Virus record (IMG/VR): IMGVR_UViG_3300025085_002003
Span: 1-46,348 of that record
Source of the DNA: a virus
Strand: one strand, 5' to 3'
Length of the DNA stretch: 46,348 nucleotides
In this document: piece after piece, positions 31,142 through 38,368 of the stretch
How positions within the stretch are numbered: the stretch's first letter is position 1
Layout of the letters: every line of letters starts with the position of its first letter
Position numbers and translations under genes: made by a program
Notes under the pieces: generated by a model
Told to the model about the DNA's origin: nothing
The model's input: the letters and a program-made list of their open reading frames with translations, nothing else
Databases searched by the model: none

Positions 31142-32088
31142 GAGCCCTCCGTTATTTTAATATCTTCAATTTCTGCTTTGTTCAGACCTTTGTCTGTTCC
31201 TCTCTCGTCATACATTCCATCAATTAACATTCGTAATGCTGTTCTTACTCCTGCTTGGTCACCCTCTTCGTCCCATCCAACATGAAATGAATCCGTCTCT
31301 CCTAAATTAAAATCTTTACATACTTTTGTATAATAATCTTCATATCTACTCCACCAAACGTCTGGTCCAAAGTGTTCCATCATATTAACACCTATCCACA
31401 TATCAGATACATTAGCATAATTAAAGTCGTTCATTATTTGTATCGGTCCTGGTGGATTTGGCAACTCATCACTTCTATAATATCTAATACCAATTCGTTG
31501 AGAACCCATTCCTAATGCTTTAGATAATGAGACTGATATAGACCTAACAGCAGGATGAGTAACATCAAACTCGAAATTTCTACATTGACCGAACCATGCA
31601 CCATCTATATGAACCGGAACTCCTATAGAGTGACAGTGGTCTAGCAACTTATCAAAATCTTTATGATAGCCAGTTGTTATACAAGAAGGATATGATACTA
31701 CAAATACATCTCCTTCTTTAATCTGAGTGTAGTCTGTAATCTGATTAACTTTGTAGTCTGTCAATCGGCGATGATACTTATACTCGCCTTTATATACTGT
31801 TATTTTTTTACCATTTAGCATATGCAATTCATCTAATTGATGTGTTGTTCCTAAAATAGCATCACGTCTATCAAATGTATCTAATCCTATATACTTTACT
31901 CGTTCATGTGACGTAATCCATTTATCAATGGCAGTCAAAAATGTCTGCGTATATTCGTGTGGGTCCCACGGATATTCTTCTGTTCCCATATTCTTTCTAA
32001 ATTTATGAAAGGCAGACATATACATTGGTCGTTGCCTTCTCGTTCCTAAATCATTTATTGTTAAATCTTCGTATTTCATTAGTTCCAT
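31126..32088 (-). CDS. PLP-dependent (fold type I) decarboxylase/aminotransferase-like protein
   Basis: PLP motifs are PVHIDGAWFGQ (Asp162, with the HxDxAW-like pattern common in group II decarboxylases and related aminotransferases) and ISVSLSKALGMGSQRIG (Lys190 as Schiff base). The 320 residues are short for fold type I, as for its counterpart at 17113. The start at 32088 overlaps the upstream gene by 10 nt; an alternative ATG at 32079 would make a TAATG junction and is equally plausible. It could supply an amine or amino-sugar intermediate. Substrate unknown. Confidence 0.7.
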   Translation of the reverse strand: MELMKYEDLTINDLGTRRQRPMYMSAFHKFRKNMGTEEYPWDPHEYTQTFLTAIDKWITSHERVKYIGLDTFDRRDAILGTTHQLDELHMLNGKKITVYKGEYKYHRRLTDYKVNQITDYTQIKEGDVFVVSYPSCITTGYHKDFDKLLDHCHSIGVPVHIDGAWFGQCRNFEFDVTHPAVRSISVSLSKALGMGSQRIGIRYYRSDELPNPPGPIQIMNDFNYANVSDMWIGVNMMEHFGPDVWWSRYEDYYTKVCKDFNLGETDSFHVGWDEEGDQAGVRTALRMLIDGMYDERGTDKGLNKAEIEDIKITEGSWKVE

Positions 32089-32975
32089 TTCTCCACAATT
32101 GCGTCTAATTTACAAGGACATGCAGTATAATCACACACAATGGGCTTGTCTGGTAAAGTATAATCACCAGTTAGTATATTGCCAAGTGAACCGCCAACTC
32201 TCTTAGTACATCTTAATATATTGCCATCAGGTTCTACCATTATTCGTTTCATGCCAGCAGTACAAGTATAGCCTTCAAATCGATGCAACTCTTTATCTAA
32301 CACTTTCATAAATTTCATCGGCTCACCATCAAAATGTAAATTTCTAGGGAATGTCCAATCTAGTCCAAAATCTTTCATATTATAATAATTATTACTTGTA
32401 ATCCATTCTCTTTGTTCATCAGTGTATTGAAAGTATTCAGTTCCATGAATGGATTTTCGTACGAACTTAGGTGTAATTTCAACCTTTAATCCTTTTAATC
32501 TTTCAAACAACGTTACTGCTCTCTCAAAGTTATTTGGTAGAATCATAAGAGGAATAGATACACTTGCTTTGTGTTGCATTATCTCTGCAACTTTATAAAA
32601 ATGGTCATCATCTGCTTCTTCATAATGCCACGATAGGAATACAAATGCTCGTTGGGCTCTAAATTTCTCCCAATATCTTAAAGTTCTTGACGCATTTGTA
32701 GAATACTCTACGAACACATTGTCAGAAGAAATAGTGTCAACAAAATCTTGGAACTTCGGCCACACTGTTGGTTCACCACCTAATACTTCTACATATAAAT
32801 ATTTGTTTCGTTCTTTCAACTCATCAATTAATTTTATATATGGTGCCCAATCTGTGGGCCATCGTTGCGACCCATCTCTATGAAAATCTGAACAATACGA
32901 ACAACTGTAATTGCAAACATTGTGAATAAACAATGTTACAATACAACAGTCTAAGTTTTCTGATGTTATGTGCAA
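32079..32975 (-). CDS. Radical SAM protein with SPASM-like tail (298 aa), TTG start
   Basis: CxxxCxxC is Cys21-Cys25-Cys28 (HNVCNYSCSYCSDFHRDG), with VEVLGGEPTVWPKF for SAM binding. The C-terminus has GYTCTAGMKR, EPDGNILRCTKR and IVCDYTACPCKLD (Cys281, Cys286, Cys288), a compact SPASM-like auxiliary cluster. The start is TTG, supported by an AAGGAG sequence 6 nt upstream and by the conserved N-terminal strand; it overlaps the upstream gene by 10 nt. Architecture is close to 18999 and 29203. Confidence 0.86.
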   Translation of the reverse strand: MHITSENLDCCIVTLFIHNVCNYSCSYCSDFHRDGSQRWPTDWAPYIKLIDELKERNKYLYVEVLGGEPTVWPKFQDFVDTISSDNVFVEYSTNASRTLRYWEKFRAQRAFVFLSWHYEEADDDHFYKVAEIMQHKASVSIPLMILPNNFERAVTLFERLKGLKVEITPKFVRKSIHGTEYFQYTDEQREWITSNNYYNMKDFGLDWTFPRNLHFDGEPMKFMKVLDKELHRFEGYTCTAGMKRIMVEPDGNILRCTKRVGGSLGNILTGDYTLPDKPIVCDYTACPCKLDAIVEKWN

Positions 32976-34330
32976 AACAACTCCTTATATTGTGGAACGA
33001 TATCTATTATATTTTGGTCTCGTGCTTCGTCAAGTTTGTTTGTAATCTTAATGAACTCTGGTAACCATTCCTCAGAATAATCTTCACTCAACATAAATCT
33101 AACTGTTGAATCTAAAACTGTACAGAAATGTTTCTTCGTTTTCTCTGGATGGTCACTAGCCTTTACCCAGTCTTTATATTCTTCATACAATGTAACTATT
33201 TCTTGTTTGTTCTTTTCTGGTAACACTTTAATGTTATAGTATTTTGGTGAGTGACACATGTGCTGTGTTATTGTTGGTCGTGGACTGTGATGAGGATTAT
33301 ACTTATCTAATCCAGACTCTTCTAATTTCCATTTCATAAACTCTGGCATATGATAAACATTGTAAGGCGTAACTGTAAAGGCAAACCATGCTTTCAAGTT
33401 TATACGTTCATTGTCATTTAATGTTTTCATATGTTTATAGACTGCTGGAAACTTTGCTGGTGTTCTTTGATAATCAAAGACTTCATTACATCCATCAATA
33501 CTAACACCGATACGAATCTGCTTAAACTGTTCCCATAGATATACTAGTCTGGTTGGTACCATAGTTAGATTAGAATTATATTCAATCTCTATGTTATGAG
33601 CATTACCACTCGCAACTAACTTCTCTAAACTTTCTTGGTGTTCTTTGATGATTAATGGTTCACCGCCAACGATGTATAATTTCTTAGCAGTAGTACAGTA
33701 TTTCTCAAACTGTTTCCAGTAATGGTCAGCATTCTTAAACCAATCATATTGGTCTGTTGCCCATTTGCCTTTATTGTTTTGTGTTAATTTAATTACATCA
33801 TGTGTATCTTTGTATTGAGTTCTTCCTGTTATCTTTACAAAGTCATCATACCACATATGAGAATCAGTAGGACCACACATTCTACATTTTAGATTACAGA
33901 AATTACCATAACGAATATCAAAGAAGTCAATGTTCTGTTTCTCAACATCAAGTGTGCCATCTGCCTCTGTGACTTCATGTATTCGTGCTTCAGAAAGTTC
34001 CCAATCTTCAGTTTCATATTCTCGTCTTGACCTAATACCGTTGACTTCTTCTTGTCTGCAACGTTCACATTCTGGATGCCATTCACCTTCCATCATCGTC
34101 TTGCGAACATCTTTCAATAGAATCGCATTTCTGGCTTCATTAAAATCATCACGTCCAGCGTTATAAGGAGTTCCATCTTCTTTCTTCATTATGCCACGCT
34201 GAGGTGAATACGAATTCGTATTACAACATATTCTCAAGTCACCATTATTTCTAAGATTGATTGAGTTCCATGGCATTGGACAAAGTGTGTTCCCTTTTGA
34301 TTTTGGTACGTTGTCAAAGTCTTTGCTCAT
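32966..34330 (-). CDS. Radical SAM protein with N-terminal permuted auxiliary Cys motif (454 aa)
   Basis: N-terminal Cys17-Pro-Met-Pro-Trp, Cys35-Cys36 in GDLRICCNTN, and Cys88/Cys91 in CERCRQEEVNGIRSRRE. The radical SAM motif is Cys145-Cys149-Cys152 (NFCNLKCRMCGPTDS), then YIVGGEPLIIKEHQ. It resembles the protein at 35685 most: both share the HMWYDDF/SLWVPDW-like segment and an NSNLT/NSNGV region. It follows the PP-loop gene at 34342 by 11 nt and so forms module D. Substrate unknown. Confidence 0.87.
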   Translation of the reverse strand: MSKDFDNVPKSKGNTLCPMPWNSINLRNNGDLRICCNTNSYSPQRGIMKKEDGTPYNAGRDDFNEARNAILLKDVRKTMMEGEWHPECERCRQEEVNGIRSRREYETEDWELSEARIHEVTEADGTLDVEKQNIDFFDIRYGNFCNLKCRMCGPTDSHMWYDDFVKITGRTQYKDTHDVIKLTQNNKGKWATDQYDWFKNADHYWKQFEKYCTTAKKLYIVGGEPLIIKEHQESLEKLVASGNAHNIEIEYNSNLTMVPTRLVYLWEQFKQIRIGVSIDGCNEVFDYQRTPAKFPAVYKHMKTLNDNERINLKAWFAFTVTPYNVYHMPEFMKWKLEESGLDKYNPHHSPRPTITQHMCHSPKYYNIKVLPEKNKQEIVTLYEEYKDWVKASDHPEKTKKHFCTVLDSTVRFMLSEDYSEEWLPEFIKITNKLDEARDQNIIDIVPQYKELFCT

Positions 34331-34341
34331 AATATTATCCT

Positions 34342-34998
34342 TTACTTAAATCCCCATTCCCTTTCTTTACACCACCAACATTCGCCACAATGTTCTAGTC
34401 CAGGGTCTTTTATGTTGTTAAAATAATCACAAGTAGGGTCATACTCACAACTTCTTGTTATTGGTAATAAACTATCTATTAAGTTTTCTTTTCTATACAA
34501 CTGTGCTATACCTTTCTTATTTGTATTTGCCCACGGCATATAAAATTTATTGTCTCTGTATGTCATCACATTGTCTGCTGAATCTTTTCTCGTGTAATCG
34601 AAGTCAAATACAGGCGTGAATTTACTTGCAATGTCATCTGGTGGATTCATCGTTGTTCCGTCATACACTATATTTATTTCTCGTTTATCTATGTCTTTCT
34701 GTGGTGCATCTATCATTGAACTGTCAGTTGCGGCTTCATCATAATGTATGTGATGTACTACATTATTATTTCCTGTTAATTCTATACATTTCTCTACCAC
34801 TCTTGGTGCAATGATTGAATTTCTTCTATACTTTAAATTACTTCCAGTTGTATAGATATGAATAGTGTCTTTGGTGTGTTTCATTAGATAGTACAATAAT
34901 ATAGCACTATCAACACCACCACTGACCATTATTCCTACTGGTCCAGGATACATTTTGATACTAATATTATCTAGTTGAATAATTCCTGAAGGTGACAC
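34342..34998 (-). CDS. PP-loop ATP pyrophosphatase with QueC-like Cys cluster (module D), GTG start
   Basis: PP-loop SGGVDS at residues 26-31 (GIMVSGGVDSAILLYY). The C-terminal cluster is TRSCEYDPTCDYFN, then EHCGECWWCKEREWGFK, matching the other three. The central YDGTTMNPPDDIA segment also aligns. It starts with GTG at a TAGTG junction with ThyX and is 218 residues long. Being next to ThyX raises the possibility of a nucleotide substrate, but the other three copies have no such neighbour. Confidence 0.83.
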   Translation of the reverse strand: MSPSGIIQLDNISIKMYPGPVGIMVSGGVDSAILLYYLMKHTKDTIHIYTTGSNLKYRRNSIIAPRVVEKCIELTGNNNVVHHIHYDEAATDSSMIDAPQKDIDKREINIVYDGTTMNPPDDIASKFTPVFDFDYTRKDSADNVMTYRDNKFYMPWANTNKKGIAQLYRKENLIDSLLPITRSCEYDPTCDYFNNIKDPGLEHCGECWWCKEREWGFK

Positions 34999-35684
34999 TA
35001 AACTAATTCTCCTGCAAGTGGAAATATCTCAGAAATAACTTTTGCACAAGCGTGAGCAATTTCCATATGCTCCTTTTGTGTGCCATTAGCACCACGCAAT
35101 TCAATATAATGTACCCAACTACGAATTGACCCATTCATATACAAACGTGTCTTAGTTAATCCTTCTGGTAATACTACCCTTGCTTGTTCTTTTGCTATGC
35201 CATTTTCTATTGCCCATTCATAAACTTCTCTTGCTTGTTTGATTATGCCATGTTGTTTTCTTTGCCAATCTGTAATTAATTCTACAGTCTTTGCGTCTGC
35301 TTGAGTTGCCGGGTCTTTTTCAATATCAATAGAATTTTGCCTATTCTTGTGGTCTTGTAAACGGCATTCACGGGTAGTGAATGCATCACCCATTTCGCCT
35401 GGCTCTGCGTAACGTTGGCTGAACTCCTGAAATGAAAAACTTCTATGTCTTACAATTTGATGTGCAATGTCACGTGTTGTTTCAATTTCTAAACACGCAC
35501 TAACCATTTCAAGTGGACTCCAATGTTGATGTTTAATCAAATACTTAATTAGTTTCTCACTAGTTTTTTTATTGATTTGATTATTTGGATTACTTACTTT
35601 GGCACAATAAGCAATTAGGTCTTGTACGTTATCTAACTCCGAATTGTCCGGTGCCGTGCTGTGTGATATTAATTTAACTTTCAT
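34998..35684 (-). CDS. thyX: Flavin-dependent thymidylate synthase ThyX
   Basis: ThyX converts dUMP to dTMP using FAD, NADPH and methylene-tetrahydrofolate. The signature RHRx7S is present as RHRSFSFQEFSQRY (Arg79 to Ser89), and the protein is 228 residues, normal for the family. It begins 1 nt after the stop of the radical SAM gene at 35685 and shares a nucleotide with the PP-loop gene (TAGTG), so it sits within the radical SAM array. The phage also encodes DHFR on the other strand, although ThyX does not produce dihydrofolate. Confidence 0.95.
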   Translation of the reverse strand: MKVKLISHSTAPDNSELDNVQDLIAYCAKVSNPNNQINKKTSEKLIKYLIKHQHWSPLEMVSACLEIETTRDIAHQIVRHRSFSFQEFSQRYAEPGEMGDAFTTRECRLQDHKNRQNSIDIEKDPATQADAKTVELITDWQRKQHGIIKQAREVYEWAIENGIAKEQARVVLPEGLTKTRLYMNGSIRSWVHYIELRGANGTQKEHMEIAHACAKVISEIFPLAGELV

Positions 35685-37220
35685 TTATTCTCCATCTCTG
35701 TATAATTCTGCTTGATTAACATGAAATCCATCATCTTCTAGTTCTCTTAATAGTCTGTCATCAAACTCACCATCCCAATCATCACCATCTTCTGGTGTCC
35801 AATCTAGTAATGGTGCCATCTCTGGAAATACATCTCTAAAGTTTGTATCTCGTATTCCATCCATCTTGTTAATATACTCAATAAACTCTGGCATACGTTC
35901 TCTACTCCAATCTCCGCTCTCTGAGAATGATAACATACCTTTTAATCTTTTGACACCGTAGTTTGCTTCTTTCCATTCTTCAAAAGTTGCATCAGAGCCT
36001 CGGGTACTTAATTCCCAGTTTGCTTCTAACCATTCGATAAACTTATCAAACTTAGCACGAGTCATTTCTTTAAACCAATTTGGCAATACTTTAACATTTA
36101 GATGTGGCGGATGATAAACGAAGTGATAGTTAATCATACCTGCGCCTAACGGCCACATGTTAATTTTCTTAAACTTCATTTCTAATTTCCACTTAATGAA
36201 ATCAGGAAGATAATAAATGTTCAAGGCTTGAACTGCACAAGCAACTGTAACTTCTACATTAGGTCCTGTGTTATCTAATAAATGAAACATCTTAACTGTG
36301 TGGTCCCACTTACTAGGAAAACGAATATAGTCATTCATTTCGCCGATACTATCTACACTATAATGAAAACGCACATTCTTAAACTCATCCCACAAGTCAA
36401 ATAATCTCTGTGGCATTTCAACACCATTTGAGTTGTATCTCAATTCAATACCTTTGGCATATCCTGCTTTAACAACCTCTTCAAGTAGAGTATAATGTTC
36501 TTCAATGATAGTTGCTTCGCCACCAGCAAAGTATAACTGTTTCATATGAGGTATTTGTTCATACAACTGTTCCCAGAAAGCAGTATTCTTTTTATGCCAG
36601 TTATAACTAGCACCATCAATCTGTCCTTTGTTACCCCATTGCATAGTTTCTTTAAGGGATTCATTCTCAATACTTGGATGTAATTTAATCCAATCAGGAA
36701 CCCATAGCGAACTGTCGTGTGGTGAACACATAATACATTTCAGATTACACTTAGAACCCAGTCTTAAATCTAAGTAACGAATCTTTGGTGGTATTTCGCC
36801 TTCTACTGAAGTTTCTTCGAGTATCTCTTTTAAGTCTACACGTCTTGCCCAATATTCTGTTTCCCAGAAACGCTTAGACATATGACCTGCATCTTCTTCA
36901 GCATAACACTTCAGACATGACGCTGGTTTTTCTCCATTGAGCATTTGCTTTCTGACATTTTTCATGTAGTCATTATTCCAACTACTCATCAAGTCAGTTA
37001 CATTTAGATTTGCTGGTTTACCATCTGCTTGTTTAAGAACACCTACTTCACCGCCATGCTCTTTGTCGTTAGTTGCACCAACGCTTGATGCGTTTGCTGT
37101 ACAACACACTCGCATATGCCCGTTTGGTCGTGTACTTAAATGTATCCAAGGCAATAAACAAAAGGTATCGGTTGGTGCTTTCGTTCTCTTTCGCCATTCT
37201 TCAACGTTTTTATCTGTCAT
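35685..37220 (-). CDS. Radical SAM protein with N-terminal permuted auxiliary Cys motif (511 aa)
   Basis: The largest radical SAM protein here. N-terminal Cys21-Leu-Leu-Pro-Trp, Cys39-Cys40 in GHMRVCCTAN and Cys102/Cys105 in CLKCYAEEDAGHMSKR precede the core Cys158-Cys162-Cys165 (SKCNLKCIMCSPHDSS). SAM binding is YFAGGEATIIEEHY. The C-terminal 60 residues are acidic (EDGDDWDGEFDDRLLRELED). A late-type promoter box (minus strand, 37249-37258) lies about 30 nt upstream, which suggests separate late expression from this point. Substrate unknown. Confidence 0.87.
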   Translation of the reverse strand: MTDKNVEEWRKRTKAPTDTFCLLPWIHLSTRPNGHMRVCCTANASSVGATNDKEHGGEVGVLKQADGKPANLNVTDLMSSWNNDYMKNVRKQMLNGEKPASCLKCYAEEDAGHMSKRFWETEYWARRVDLKEILEETSVEGEIPPKIRYLDLRLGSKCNLKCIMCSPHDSSLWVPDWIKLHPSIENESLKETMQWGNKGQIDGASYNWHKKNTAFWEQLYEQIPHMKQLYFAGGEATIIEEHYTLLEEVVKAGYAKGIELRYNSNGVEMPQRLFDLWDEFKNVRFHYSVDSIGEMNDYIRFPSKWDHTVKMFHLLDNTGPNVEVTVACAVQALNIYYLPDFIKWKLEMKFKKINMWPLGAGMINYHFVYHPPHLNVKVLPNWFKEMTRAKFDKFIEWLEANWELSTRGSDATFEEWKEANYGVKRLKGMLSFSESGDWSRERMPEFIEYINKMDGIRDTNFRDVFPEMAPLLDWTPEDGDDWDGEFDDRLLRELEDDGFHVNQAELYRDGE

Positions 37221-37248
37221 CTTTGCCTTCTATTAATTTTATATACTG

Positions 37249-37258
37249 TATTTATCTA
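37249..37258 (-). promoter_or_regulatory. T4-late-type promoter box TAGATAAATA (minus strand)
   Basis: The minus strand reads TAGATAAATA here, identical to the last ten bases of the plus-strand late-type boxes. It is about 30 nt upstream of the ATG at 37220 and contains the TAG stop of the preceding gene. It is the only exact TAGATAAATA box I found in the minus-strand block. Confidence 0.5.
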
Positions 37259-38368
37259 CGTAGTTTTTTCGTACTGTGCCTTGAAGGCATCAAATTCCTC
37301 TCCGCATTTCTGGGCACATACCATTGGTTTACCTAAGTGAGTATTTGGTTTGTCCCATGATTCAACCAATCTACCAGTAAAATATTCATTATTAAGTACT
37401 GATTTTACTCCGTGTCTTTTAGCGTCAAACACATCTTTACCGCCAGATTGTTGTAGTAATTCCCAGACTTGATTCTCGCCTGGCTTTTGCCAGAACTTGT
37501 ACATACTTCCTGCAACCCAACAGCACGGCAAGATTAATCCTTCTGCACTTAGATACATACTCTTTTCGGCTGCCACTTTACATTTGATTTTTACATTGTC
37601 AAAGTATTTTTCTAATGAGCCATGCTTCTCTTCTAATTTTATAATATCTTTAATAGCCTTGTTTTGGAATTTCACTTCTTTTGGTTTTTGTAGAAGTTGC
37701 TGTTCTTCGCCCTTTCGATTCATTGCTTGGTGTTCTTCTTTACCAGTCTTTTTTATAGTAGAATAAAATCTACCAGTTTTCTTTGGTATGAATTTAAAAA
37801 AGCCTGTTTCTTTTGCAATTGCTTCTGCTTCTTCTACTTGATGTTCATTGTGTGCAAAGATGAGAAAATCCCAATGGGCTCTACCTCCCGCTCCTATGAA
37901 CGCTAGTGCGTTTCTCCATGCTATATCCCAATTAACACCTTGACGATATAAATGATTTGTATCTGCTAATCCATCAAAAGAGAATGTAACATGTCCTTTG
38001 TTGCCTAATGTCTTTGCTAATTCTATCCACCAATCTTCTTTCTTTGCACCAGCATTTGTATTCATGTTTAACCACATGTTTGGATTTTGTTCTCTTAAAT
38101 ATTTGAATACTTCTAATGTATCATTTGCGATAATTGGGTCACCAAAATTGCCACACATGTAAAGTCTATCTAATTGTTTTACGAATTCTGGTGTTAGAAT
38201 TTTCTGAACATCTCCTACTGTCAATTCATGTAGTCCATTTTTGTCACCTAGATTAGGATTATCACGTCCGCCCTTAATATTTCTGTCACACATTGGACAA
38301 GATGCTTGGCACTTCTCTGTGATTTCTAAGTGAACTGCTCTGATATCTTCGTAGTTATATAGATTCAC
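37256..38368 (-). CDS. Radical SAM/SPASM protein (370 aa), GTG start
   Basis: CxxxCxxC is Cys20-Cys24-Cys27 (EKCQASCPMCDRNIKGG), with MCGNFGDPIIAND in place of GGE (CGN type). The fused SPASM domain has VKIKCKVA, LSAEGLILPCCWVAG and MVCAQKCGEEF. It is the fused counterpart of the split pair 24783/24470: NHLYRQGVNW, AFIGAGGRAHWDFLIFAHNE and HQVEEAE all have parallels in 24783. It starts with GTG at a TAGTG junction with the upstream gene. Substrate unknown; SPASM enzymes often modify peptides, but other targets are known. Confidence 0.88.
   Translation of the reverse strand: MNLYNYEDIRAVHLEITEKCQASCPMCDRNIKGGRDNPNLGDKNGLHELTVGDVQKILTPEFVKQLDRLYMCGNFGDPIIANDTLEVFKYLREQNPNMWLNMNTNAGAKKEDWWIELAKTLGNKGHVTFSFDGLADTNHLYRQGVNWDIAWRNALAFIGAGGRAHWDFLIFAHNEHQVEEAEAIAKETGFFKFIPKKTGRFYSTIKKTGKEEHQAMNRKGEEQQLLQKPKEVKFQNKAIKDIIKLEEKHGSLEKYFDNVKIKCKVAAEKSMYLSAEGLILPCCWVAGSMYKFWQKPGENQVWELLQQSGGKDVFDAKRHGVKSVLNNEYFTGRLVESWDKPNTHLGKPMVCAQKCGEEFDAFKAQYEKTT

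Noticed and set aside
22497-34998. Naming the PP-loop proteins queC
   Set aside because: The cysteine cluster is QueC-like, but four divergent copies and no visible preQ0 partners make the specific function unsupported.
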